Origin: Streptomyces sp. NRRL F-6676
GTDB taxonomy: Bacteria; Actinomycetota; Actinomycetes; Streptomycetales; Streptomycetaceae
Direction: 5' to 3'
DNA: 64,000 nt
Assembly (NCBI RefSeq): GCF_000725625.1
Contig: NZ_JOHS01000001.1
Span: forward strand, 310,001-374,000
Numbering within the stretch: the first letter of the stretch is position 1; every line of letters starts with the position of its first letter. Shown here piece by piece: positions 15,827 through 24,450 of this stretch. The notes below the pieces were generated by a model that saw only the letters and a program-made list of their open reading frames with translations, had not been told where the DNA came from and did not search any database. A program made the translations under genes and the position numbers.

Positions 15827-18086
15827 ATGACCGCGACGGTGACGGCCGGCCCCCGCACGGCCGACGCATGGCGGCAGTTCGGCGGAGAGGGATGGCGCGA
15901 GCGGGTCGACGTGCGCGACTTCGTCCAGGCCAACTACACGCCCTACGAAGACGACGCCTCCTTCCTGGCCGGTCCCACGGACCGCACCCGCGCGGTGTGG
16001 GAGAAGGTGAGCGCGCTCTTCCCGGAGGAGCGGCGCAGGGGTGTTCTCGACGTGGACACCGCGACGCCCTCCACGATCACCTCGCACGCCCCCGGATACA
16101 TCGACCGGGACCGTGAACTGATCGTCGGTCTGCAGACCGACGCCCCGCTGAAGCGGGCGATCATGCCCAACGGCGGCATCCGCATGGTGGAGAACAGCCT
16201 CAAGGCATACGGCTACGCACCCGACCCGTTCGTCACCCGGGTCTTCGGCACCTACCGCAAGACCCACAACGACGGAGTCTTCGACGCCTACACGCCCGCG
16301 ATGCGCGCCGCCCGCAGGGCCGGCATCATCACCGGGCTGCCCGACGCCTACGGCCGCGGCCGGATCATCGGCGACTACCGGCGCGTCGCCCTCTACGGCA
16401 CCGACCGCCTCGTGGCGGCCAAACGCGCCGAACGCGCACGGCTGGACACCCTGCCCTCCACCGCGGACGTCATCCGCGACCGCGAGGAACTGGCCGAGCA
16501 GATCAAGGCCCTGGGCGAGCTGACCACCATGGCCGCCGGCTACGGCTGCGACGTCACCCGCCCGGCCGCGACCGCCCACGAGGCCGTGCAGTGGCTCTAC
16601 CTCGGCTACCTGGCCGCCGTGAAGGAGCAGAACGGTGCCGCCATGTCACTCGGCCGCACCTCCACCTTCCTCGACGTCTACCTGCACCGGGACCTGGCCG
16701 AGGGCCTCCTCGACGAGAGGCGCGCACAGGAGCTGATCGACGACTTCGTGATCAAGCTGCGGATCGTGCGGTTCCTGCGCACCCCCGAGTACGACGCGCT
16801 GTTCTCCGGCGACCCGACCTGGGTGACGGAGTCCATCGGCGGCATCGGGGCCGACGGCCGGCCGTTGGTCACCCGCACCTCCTTCCGGTTCCTGCAAACC
16901 CTGTACAACCTCGGACCGGCTCCGGAGCCCAACCTGACGGTGCTGTGGTCGCCCCGGCTGCCGGACGGCTTCAAGAAGTTCTGCGCGCAGGTCTCCATCG
17001 ACACCAGCGCCGTCCAGTACGAGTCCGACGATCTGATGCGCCCGCGCACCGGCGACGACACGGCGATCGCCTGCTGTGTCTCCGCCATGGCGGTGGGGAA
17101 GCAGATGCAGTTCTTCGGCGCCCGCGTCAACCTCGCCAAGGCCCTGCTGTACGCGGTCAACGGCGGCCGGGACGAGATGACCGGGGATCGGATCACGCCC
17201 GAGATGCCGCCGCTGACCGGCGAGTACCTCGACCACGAGGAGCTGTCGGCCGCCTACGACCGCGTCCTGGACTGGCTGGCGGAGACCTACGTCGACGCGC
17301 TCAACGTCATCCACTACATGCACGACAAGTACGCCTACGAGCGCATCGAGATGGCCCTGCACGACTACCCCGTGCACCGGTTCATGGCCTGCGGCATCGC
17401 CGGCCTGTCCGTCGCCGCCGACAGCCTGTCCGCCGTCAAGCACGCACGCGTGAAGGTGATCCGCGACGCGACGGGGCTCGCCGTGGACTTCGAGACCGAG
17501 GGCGAGTTCCCGGCGTACGGCAACAACGACGACCGGGCCGACTCCCTCGCCGTCGGCCTGATGGAGTCGTTCATGGCCAAGGTCCGTCGGCACCCCACCT
17601 ACCGCGACGCCGAGCACACCCAGTCCGTTGCTGACCATCACCTCCAACGTCGTCTACGGCGAGCACACCGGCAACACCCCCGACGGCCGCCGCGCCGGAC
17701 AGCCCTTCGCGCCCGGTGCCAACCCGATGAACGGCCGCGACCGGCACGGCGTCGTCGCCTCCGCCCTGTCGGTGGCCAAACTGCCCTACGAGGCGGCCCG
17801 CGACGGGATCTCCCTCACGACGACGATCACCCCCGAGGGACTCGGGCACGCCCCCCGGGAGCGGGCCGGCAACCTGGTGGGCATCCTCGACGGCTACATG
17901 TCCGCGGGCGGCTTCCACATGAACGTCAACGTCCTTGACCGGGCCACCCTGGAGGACGCCATGGAACACCCGGAGAAGTACCCGGAGCTGACGATCAGGG
18001 TCTCCGGCTACGCCGTCAACTTCGTCCGCCTGACCCGTGAGCAGCAGCTCGACGTGATCAGCCGCACCTTCCACGGATCGCTGTGA
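15827..18086 (+). pseudogene. pflB: Pyruvate formate-lyase, interrupted by a one-base frameshift
   Basis: Formate C-acetyltransferase (pyruvate + CoA to acetyl-CoA + formate), a glycyl-radical enzyme. The first frame contains the whole PFL domain up to RDAEHTQSV at about residue 600. The active-site pair Cys416-Cys417 (IACCVSAM) corresponds to Cys418-Cys419 of E. coli. At 17628-17629 one extra T in GTTGCTG changes the frame; without it the text continues [19 protein letters not shown] and runs to the normal end at 18086. The glycyl-radical motif RVSGYAVNF is intact in that second frame. Corrected length is 752 residues against 759 in E. coli. As read, translation ends at 17938 without the radical domain, so the enzyme would be inactive unless this is a sequencing error or is rescued by frameshifting. 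Confidence 0.9.
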
Positions 18087-18832
18087 GCACCGTGGCCGCG
18101 CGGCCGGTCACCTGCCGGATCCACTCCTGGGACCTGTCCACCGGCGTGGACGGTCCCGGGACCCGGTTCGTCCTCTTCGTCAGCGGCTGCCCGCTGCGCT
18201 GCCTGTACTGCGCCAACCCCGACACCTGGCATCTGCGCGACGGACGCACGGCCACCGTCGACGAGATCATGAGCGAGATCGAGAAATACCGGTCCTTCCT
18301 CACCACCTCCGGCGGCGGAGTGACCCTCACCGGCGGGGAGGCACTGCTCCAGCCGGCCTTCACCGGCGCCCTGCTGCGCCGCTGCAAGGAGGCCGGCCTG
18401 CACACCGCCCTCGACACCTCCGGCTTCCTCGGCGCCCGCGCGAGCGACGCGCTCCTCGCGGACACCGACCTTGTCCTGCTGGACATCAAGTCCTTCGACA
18501 TCCGTACGTACCGCAGGCTGACCGGCAGGGACCTCGCCCCGACGCTGGCCTTCGCCACCCGGCTCAACCGGCTCGGCGTGCCGATGTGGATCCGATACGT
18601 GCTGGTCCCCGGCTGGACCGACGACCTCGCGGCCGTGGACGGCCTCGCCGAGTTCGTCGCCGGCCTGGACACCGTCGACCGCGTGGACGTCCTGCCGTTC
18701 CACAAGCTCGGCGCGCCCAAGTACGAGGCCCTCGGCATCCCGTTCCCCCTGAAGGACACCCCCACCCCCGACCCCGCCCTCACGGAGCGGGTCCGCGCCC
18801 GGTTCCGCGCGCACGGAACGGCGGCCTACTGA
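18083..18832 (+). CDS. pflA: Pyruvate formate-lyase activating enzyme (radical SAM)
   Basis: 249 residues. The radical-SAM [4Fe-4S] motif CPLRCLYC (C-x3-C-x2-C) lies at about residue 38, preceded by [30 protein letters not shown] is the SAM-binding GGE region. [17 protein letters not shown] and [12 protein letters not shown] are typical PflA segments. The GTG start at 18083 overlaps the pflB stop codon (GTGA), so the two are translationally coupled. It would install the glycyl radical on PflB under anaerobic conditions. It appears intact although its partner is frameshifted. Confidence 0.95.
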   Translation: MSTVAARPVTCRIHSWDLSTGVDGPGTRFVLFVSGCPLRCLYCANPDTWHLRDGRTATVDEIMSEIEKYRSFLTTSGGGVTLTGGEALLQPAFTGALLRRCKEAGLHTALDTSGFLGARASDALLADTDLVLLDIKSFDIRTYRRLTGRDLAPTLAFATRLNRLGVPMWIRYVLVPGWTDDLAAVDGLAEFVAGLDTVDRVDVLPFHKLGAPKYEALGIPFPLKDTPTPDPALTERVRARFRAHGTAAY

Positions 18833-18972
18833 CGCGCGCACCCACTCGGTCGGCGTCGCGTGTTCGACACCGGACACGCCTGGTCGGCGGTGAGCGGCCC
18901 GGTCCCCGACGCGGGCGCCGCGCGGGCGCATCAGGCATCTGGGCGAAGCCGTCGCTCCCGGCCCGGCGGTAC

Positions 18973-18990
18973 GGGGGCCGACCGGCCCCC
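18973..18990. promoter_or_regulatory. OsdR-like palindrome upstream of the small Usp-like gene
   Basis: GGGGGCCG and CGGCCCCC flank an AC centre. A second half-related element (CGGTCGGCCC) ends at 19010, 26 bp before TGCTCGAAGTGCAGGAAGGA. That spacing and leader copy those upstream of the usp gene at 11696. The region 18833-19078 otherwise contains no recognisable gene. Confidence 0.45.
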
Positions 18991-19078
18991 GTACCGCCCC
19001 CGGTCGGCCCATGGGCGCCAGGAGCGCCGCGCCGGATGCTCGAAGTGCAGGAAGGACACCAACGCGGAGGAGACCGTC

Positions 19079-19294
19079 ATGAAGGACGTCATGCCGCCCC
19101 GCCCCCCAGCACACGCGCTGCTCGCGGACGGCACCACCGTCGGCATCCGCGCCGTGGCGCCCGCCACGAAGGGAGCGGCCGTCGTGGTGATCGGAACCCG
19201 CCCCCGCACCGGCCCGGTACCCCGGCCGGGCGGACTCGTGCATGCGCTGCTGCGCCGTTCCCACTGCCCCGTACTCGTCGTCCCGGGACGCTGA
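19079..19294 (+). CDS. Small Usp-like protein (C-terminal half of a Usp domain)
   Basis: 71 residues. GAAVVVIGTRPRTGPVPRPG followed by GLVHALLRRSHCPVLVVPGR matches the last two strands and the final helix of a universal stress domain. The N-terminal nucleotide-binding half is missing. ATG 19079 has a good GGAGGAG site, and the upstream region copies the usp leader, so it may still be expressed. It is either a reduced Usp or a pseudogene created by internal deletion. Confidence 0.5.
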   Translation: MKDVMPPRPPAHALLADGTTVGIRAVAPATKGAAVVVIGTRPRTGPVPRPGGLVHALLRRSHCPVLVVPGR

Positions 19295-19449
19295 CCGGCG
19301 GGGACGGCGCGCCCGTGCCCCACCGTCGTCGGCACGTGGCGGGGGTACGGACCGGATGATCCGGCCGCACCGCGAGGGCGGCGTGCGCCGTCACCAGCCC
19401 GACGACGGCTCCTGCGACCATCGTCGGTGACCTGTTCAGCCATGCGTCG

Positions 19450-21258
19450 TCACCAGCCGTCGGGGTCTCGCTCAGCTGCTCCGGAGGAGGGATCACGGCC
19501 CGGGGGCAGGAGCCGCAACTGCACCATGGCCGCGAAGCGTTGGTCCGGGTCGGTCAGGTCGAGGCGGGCGACCTCGGTCAGGCGGCGCAGGCGGTAGCGG
19601 AAGGTGTTGGGGTGGACGTGGGCCCTCGCCGACGCGGCCGGCACGTCGCCGAACGCGTCGAGCCAGCACCGCAGGGTGTGGAGCAGATGCGCACCGTGCC
19701 GTGCGTCGTAGTCGAGGAGGCGGGCGATCGCGGCCGTCGGACGGTCGCCGCGGGCCGCCGCGAGGTCCCCGAGTTCCAGCAGGAGGGCGTCGACGTGGAC
19801 GTCCTCCAGGGTGGCCACCCGGCGCCCCCGGCCGGCCGTGCGCAGGACGCGCAGCGCCCGGTCCGCGCCCTCGCGCGAGCGCCGTATCCCGGCGCCGTCC
19901 CCGGCCGGCGGTCCGATGCCGATCGCCGCCGCCTCCGTGCCGCGTCCGGCGCGCTCCAGGAATGCCGAGGCGAGGCGCGGCGCGCGCTCCGCGCCGTCCG
20001 GCTGCCCGCCCGGCAGCGGGACGAGCCCGTAGGCCACGTCCCCCAGCAGCGCGACCGCCGAACGCGGCTGCACCGTGGTGAGATGCGTGGCCAGCGCGTC
20101 GGCGAGCCGCTGCCGGCCGGCGGCCCGGCTGACGTCCTCCTCCGGGGTCGTCGGCCCGGAGGCGTCGGCCGTTCCCATCGCCAGGACGGTCAGCGGCCGG
20201 CCGAGCAGACCGAGCCGGGCGAGCGCCTCGGGCGCCGCCGTGCCGCCCTCCAGGACCGTGCTCACCAGGTCGGCCCGCAGCCGCCGTTCGACGTCGGCGC
20301 CCGCCCGCAGCCGGAGCATGTGCAGCGCCACCACCTTGGCGGCGTCCCGGAGCGACTGCGCGCGCTCCGCGCCGAGCGGGCCCGGGACCGCCGCCCACAC
20401 CGAACCGAGGATCTCGTCGCCCGCACGGACCGCGATCGCCACCCGCGGCATGCCCATCTCGAAGTCCTGCGACCGCGGATCGACAAAGAGCGGCCCCGGC
20501 TCGCGGTACAGCCGCTCGAAGACGCCGTTGGCCTCGAGATGGCGGGTGAAGTGCTCGGGCACCTGCCGGCCCAGGATGGTCCGCGCCCGGGGCTGATCGG
20601 CCTCGTCCTGCCGGCCGGAGAACGCGAGCACCCGCGAGGCCCGGTCCTCGATGGTCACCGGGGCGTCGAGGAGCGCCGCCACCGCGTTGGCCACGGCGAA
20701 CAGATCCCCGGCCGGCACCCCGTCCAGGGTCCCCGGCGAGGCGTCGCCGAGATCCTCCTCGGCCAGCACGGTGCGGAGCATCGCGGCGAGCTGCGCCCAT
20801 GAGGCGCCGGGGGCCAGGCCCAGCAGGGCGACGCCCGACTCCTCGGCGGCGCGCAGTACCTCGGGCGTGGTGTCCACCGGCTGTCTGACGACGAGCGCGG
20901 TCGCGCCCCGGCGGCCGTACCCGCGCAGCAGCCGGACGAGGTCGTCCGCCGCGCGCACCCCCACGCACAGCACGACCGCCCGGGCGAGCGGTTCGGCCGC
21001 GTCCGGGGCGCCGGTTGCCCGCGGACCCTGTACGTCCATGTCCGGGGAACCGTGCGCGTCCGTGTCCGGCGAGCCGTGCACGTCCGTGTGCGACGGCCCC
21101 GGTACGTCCTGGTCCAGCGGGTCGTGGATGACGACCTGGTCGAGCCGGGCGCCCCGGTGACCGGCCCCCGCGACCGGCTCCAGCAGGACGCCGCCGAGAT
21201 CGTCGAGCACCCGGCTCAGCCGCGTACGGGGCCTTCCGGGCATCGGCGCCACCACCAC
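19450..21258 (-). CDS. PucR family transcriptional regulator
   Basis: 602 residues. An N-terminal purine-catabolism-type domain (DDLVRLLRGYGRRGATALVVRQPV) is followed by a GGDEF-like central region and a C-terminal PucR HTH_30 with VHPNTFRYRLRRLTEVARLDL. Between residues about 53 and 76 there are three imperfect repeats of the type DVHGSPDTDAHGSPDMDVQG that the family lacks; these are encoded by ~24-bp DNA repeats at about 21037-21105. The GTG at 21258 is used; the ATG at 21243 is possible. It lies 77 bp downstream of the D-amino-acid operon on the same strand and may regulate it. PucR proteins usually respond to nitrogen compounds. Confidence 0.9.
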   Translation of the reverse strand: MVVAPMPGRPRTRLSRVLDDLGGVLLEPVAGAGHRGARLDQVVIHDPLDQDVPGPSHTDVHGSPDTDAHGSPDMDVQGPRATGAPDAAEPLARAVVLCVGVRAADDLVRLLRGYGRRGATALVVRQPVDTTPEVLRAAEESGVALLGLAPGASWAQLAAMLRTVLAEEDLGDASPGTLDGVPAGDLFAVANAVAALLDAPVTIEDRASRVLAFSGRQDEADQPRARTILGRQVPEHFTRHLEANGVFERLYREPGPLFVDPRSQDFEMGMPRVAIAVRAGDEILGSVWAAVPGPLGAERAQSLRDAAKVVALHMLRLRAGADVERRLRADLVSTVLEGGTAAPEALARLGLLGRPLTVLAMGTADASGPTTPEEDVSRAAGRQRLADALATHLTTVQPRSAVALLGDVAYGLVPLPGGQPDGAERAPRLASAFLERAGRGTEAAAIGIGPPAGDGAGIRRSREGADRALRVLRTAGRGRRVATLEDVHVDALLLELGDLAAARGDRPTAAIARLLDYDARHGAHLLHTLRCWLDAFGDVPAASARAHVHPNTFRYRLRRLTEVARLDLTDPDQRFAAMVQLRLLPPGRDPSSGAAERDPDGW

Positions 21259-21335
21259 CTGAACCTCGTGCGCGCACCCGGCTCTATCCGTCCGGGGTGA
21301 CGAAATCTAACACCCGTTTCGTCGGCTGCCACGAA

Positions 21336-22442
21336 CTACGCGGTCAGCCAGGCCTTGCCCGTGGTCACCTCCGCCAGTGCCTCCGGGAGCGGGGTCACGC
21401 CGAGGCCCGCCCCGGACGGCACCCGCAGGTGCCCGGCGTCCAGGACGAACGGCTCGGTGATGTCCGTGCGGTAGTAGCGGTCGGAGGCCGAGGTGTCGCC
21501 GGGCAGCGTGAACCCCGGCAGCGCGGCCAGCGCCACGTTCGCCGCCCTGCCGAGCCCCGTCTCCAGCATGCCGCCGCACCACACCGGCACCCCGTGCGCC
21601 GCGCACACGTCGTGCACCCGCCGGGCCTCCAGATAGCCGCCGACCCGCCCGGGCTTGATGTTCACGATCCGGCAGGCGCCCAGCGCGATCGCGTCGGCGG
21701 CCGAACGGGCCGAGACGATCGACTCGTCCAGACAGATCGGCGTGGTCAGCTGCCGGGCCAGCTCGGCATGGCCGCGGACGTCCTCCTCCTCCAGCGGCTG
21801 CTCGATCAGCAGCAGGCCGAACGGGTCGAGCCGGCGCAGCTGGGGGACGTCCGCCAGCGTGTACGCGGTGTTGGCGTCGACCTGGAGCAGCAGCTCGTCG
21901 CCGAAGCGTTCGCGCACGGCACGGACCGGCTCCACGTCCCAGCCGGGCTCGATCTTCAGCTTGATGCGCGCGTACCCCTGGGCCACGTATCCCTCGACGG
22001 CGTCCAGGAGTTGGGGGACCGAGTCCATGATGCCGACCGAGACCCCGCACGGCACCGCGTCCCTGGTGGAGCCCAGCGCGGTGGCGAACGACGCCCCCTG
22101 GGAGCGCAGTTCGGCGTCGAGCACCGCCATCTCCAGCGCCGCCTTGGCCATCCGGTGCCCCTTGACCGGGGCGAGTAGCGGCGCCACCCGGTGCGCGCTC
22201 ACCTCGCCCGCCCGCAGCAGCACGGGGACCAGATGCTCGCGCAGCACGTGTTCGGCGCCGTCGACGTACTCCGACGAGTAGAGCGGGTCGGCCATCGCCA
22301 CGCACTCGCCCCACCCCTCGCCGGCCGGCGTCACCACCCGCACCAGCAGCAGTTCGCGGACGTGCTGCGTTCCGAACGAGGTCCGGAACGGTGCCCGCAG
22401 CGGCATCCGCACCCGGAGGAGTTCCACACCGTCGAGCTTCAC
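21336..22442 (-). CDS. Enolase-superfamily racemase: N-succinyl/N-acylamino-acid racemase (MenC-like)
   Basis: 368 residues. The N-terminal capping domain includes PLRAPFRTSFGTQ. The barrel has the KxK catalytic pair (RIKLKIEPG, about residue 166), metal ligands in LLQVDANTAY (Asp), LIEQPL (Glu) and CLDESIVS (Asp), and the second catalytic Lys in IVNIKPGRVGG. This is the o-succinylbenzoate synthase/N-succinylamino-acid racemase subgroup. The operon partners (GNAT, M20) make racemase activity likelier than menaquinone synthesis. The GTG start overlaps the upstream stop by 4 nt. Confidence 0.9.
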   Translation of the reverse strand: MKLDGVELLRVRMPLRAPFRTSFGTQHVRELLLVRVVTPAGEGWGECVAMADPLYSSEYVDGAEHVLREHLVPVLLRAGEVSAHRVAPLLAPVKGHRMAKAALEMAVLDAELRSQGASFATALGSTRDAVPCGVSVGIMDSVPQLLDAVEGYVAQGYARIKLKIEPGWDVEPVRAVRERFGDELLLQVDANTAYTLADVPQLRRLDPFGLLLIEQPLEEEDVRGHAELARQLTTPICLDESIVSARSAADAIALGACRIVNIKPGRVGGYLEARRVHDVCAAHGVPVWCGGMLETGLGRAANVALAALPGFTLPGDTSASDRYYRTDITEPFVLDAGHLRVPSGAGLGVTPLPEALAEVTTGKAWLTA

Positions 22443-23338
22443 GAGTCCTGCTTCCTCTCCACCACGTACCACCCGGCCCGGTCGAAGCCGGTGACCTCCG
22501 CGCCCTCGGCCATCAGGCCGCCGAGCACCTCCCGCAGCGCGAGCCGCCACGACCGGCCGAGCGCCGGGTCGGTGCGCCGCAGCTCCTCGATGTCGGGCGG
22601 CACCGCGACCAGCAGCACCGGCCCGTCGCCCGCCCCACCGTCCGCCCCGGTCACCGGCCTGCCGTCCGCGTCGGCCGACAGCGCGGGCACGGCGCCCCGC
22701 GCCCGCGACAGCGCCGCCGCGTCGACGGGCGCGCGTCCCTCCGGCACCGCCGCACCGACGAGGTCCCAGGTGAGGAGGAGCCGGTCGGTGGCGCCCGTGC
22801 CGTTGATGCCGTCGTGCAGCGGGCCGTAGAAGTCGGGCAGGTACCGGGCCGGACGGGCGCCCAGTTTCGTCAGGTTGAAGTGCGCGTTGCGGCGCACCAG
22901 CGGGTCGAACGTCCAGGAGATCGTCTCCGCGCCCCGGCGCAGCGCCCAGGCCCGCTGGTGCAGCTTGAGCGCGAGTCCCAGGCCGCGCCCGAGCCCGGCG
23001 GGCAGGACGCCGGTGATGTGGCTGTGCAGCGCGCCGTGCGCGGGGGCGCCGAAGAACCCGACGCAGGCGCCCAGGAGTTCCTCCCCGTCGAACGCGCCGG
23101 ACACGTAGTTCCCCGCCACGGCCATCGCCCGCAGCAGCTCCGTCGGCACGGGGCCGCCCCCCGGCTCCGCGTGCCAGACCCGCCGCAGGAGCAGCGAGAC
23201 GGCGGCCAGGTCCTCGACCTCGGTCAGCTCACGGACGGCCACCTCGGCCTCCGAGGCGGCCCGGGCGGCGGCGAGTTCGGCCCCGGCGGCCACCGACGGC
23301 GAAGGCCCGGGCGGCGCGTACGGTATGTGCCCGGTCAT
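22439..23338 (-). CDS. GNAT-family acyltransferase of the D-amino-acid operon
   Basis: 299 residues. An Ala-rich N-terminus precedes a GNAT fold (about 35-190) with HITGVLPAGLGRGLGLALKLHQ, the acyl-CoA pyrophosphate-binding loop (Q/RxxGxG/A variant), and WTFDPLVRRNAHFNLTKLGA. In Geobacillus kaustophilus a GNAT enzyme succinylates D-amino acids for a partner N-succinylamino-acid racemase and an M20 desuccinylase; the gene set here is the same, so succinyl-CoA:D-amino-acid succinyltransferase is the best guess. ATG 23338 overlaps the M20 stop and its own stop overlaps the racemase start. Confidence 0.8.
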   Translation of the reverse strand: MTGHIPYAPPGPSPSVAAGAELAAARAASEAEVAVRELTEVEDLAAVSLLLRRVWHAEPGGGPVPTELLRAMAVAGNYVSGAFDGEELLGACVGFFGAPAHGALHSHITGVLPAGLGRGLGLALKLHQRAWALRRGAETISWTFDPLVRRNAHFNLTKLGARPARYLPDFYGPLHDGINGTGATDRLLLTWDLVGAAVPEGRAPVDAAALSRARGAVPALSADADGRPVTGADGGAGDGPVLLVAVPPDIEELRRTDPALGRSWRLALREVLGGLMAEGAEVTGFDRAGWYVVERKQDS

Positions 23339-24450
23339 CGCGGTGCCCCTTTCTCCAGTACCGCCTCCACGAGCGCGGTCAACAGCGCCGTACGGCCCGG
23401 CAGTTCCGCGACGACGACATGCTCGTCGTCGGCGTGCGCACCGCCGCCCACCGCGCCGAGGCCGTCGAGCGTCGGAACGCCCAGCCCGGCGGTGAAGTTG
23501 CCGTCCGAGGCGCCCCCGACCGCCGCGGCGGTGAGCGGCCCCAGGCCCAGGTCCCGCGCCAGGGAGTCGGCGAGGGTGAACAGGCCGTCGGACGCGGCGG
23601 CCTCCAGCGGCGGCCGGTTCACCCCGCCCGTCACGCGCACCCGCGCCCCGGGCAGCACCGGACGCAGCGCGCGCAGGGAGGCGTCGACGCGTTCCTGCTC
23701 CGCCAGGTCCCAGGCCCGTACATCGAGCGCCACGCGGGCGGCGGCCGGGACGGTGTTGGTGGTCGTACCGGCCGACGAGAGGGTCGGCACCACGGTCGTC
23801 CCGCGCGCGGGGTCGGCCAGCCCCGCCACGGCGAGGATCTGGTGCGCGAGTTCGACGCCCGCGTTCACGCCCTTCTCCGGTTCGAGCCCGGAGTGCGCGG
23901 CCCGGCCCTCGACCTCGATCCGGTACAGCGAGACGCCCTTGCGGCGGCACTTCAACGCGCCCCCGTCGGCCGACGCCTCCAGCACGAACACGGCCTCGCA
24001 GCCGCGCGCCTCCGCCTCGATCAGCTCCCTCGACCGGGGCGAGCCGATCTCCTCGTCCCCGGTGACCAGGATCGTCAGCCCGGCGCGACGGGGGAGGGCC
24101 GCGGCGGCGTGCAGGGCCATCACCAGGCCCGCCTTCATGTCGAAGCAGCCGGGGCCGCGCAGCACGCCGTCGCGGATGCCGAACGGGTGGGTGCGCAGCG
24201 AGCCCAGGGGCCAGACCGTGTCGTGGTGCCCGAGCAGCAGTACCCGGGCCGGTCCGTCGCCGAACCGCCAGCGCAGATGGGGGCAGCCCTCGGTGACCAG
24301 GTACTCCGGGTCCGCGCCGAGCAGTCGCCGGCCGAGCGTGGCGACCTCGGCCGCGCCGCGGGCGAGCGCCTCGTGGTCCGTCGACGGGGACTCGCAGGTC
24401 ACCAGGGTCTCGATGTCGGCGAGCAGTGCGCCGAGGTCCGGCGCCGTCAC
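23335..24450 (-). CDS. M20-family metallopeptidase / N-acylamino-acid hydrolase
   Basis: 371 residues. Metal-binding motifs of the M20 family are present: LLGHHDTVWP (about residue 80), GCFDMKAGLVMALHA (about 107), VTGDEEIGS (catalytic Glu-Glu, about 139) and a C-terminal HADDEHV histidine (about 345). The dimerisation domain sits between about 180 and 290. It resembles carboxypeptidase G2/desuccinylase types. In this operon it probably removes the succinyl or acyl group from the racemised N-acyl-L-amino acid. The GTG start at 24450 overlaps the D-aminoacylase stop (GTGA). Confidence 0.92.
   Translation of the reverse strand: MTAPDLGALLADIETLVTCESPSTDHEALARGAAEVATLGRRLLGADPEYLVTEGCPHLRWRFGDGPARVLLLGHHDTVWPLGSLRTHPFGIRDGVLRGPGCFDMKAGLVMALHAAAALPRRAGLTILVTGDEEIGSPRSRELIEAEARGCEAVFVLEASADGGALKCRRKGVSLYRIEVEGRAAHSGLEPEKGVNAGVELAHQILAVAGLADPARGTTVVPTLSSAGTTTNTVPAAARVALDVRAWDLAEQERVDASLRALRPVLPGARVRVTGGVNRPPLEAAASDGLFTLADSLARDLGLGPLTAAAVGGASDGNFTAGLGVPTLDGLGAVGGGAHADDEHVVVAELPGRTALLTALVEAVLEKGAPR

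Noticed and set aside
13611..15827. A 738-codon plus-strand frame across the Usp remnant, CBS-BON and HPF-like genes
   Set aside because: It only collects one frame of the Usp remnant and the antisense of two real minus-strand genes.
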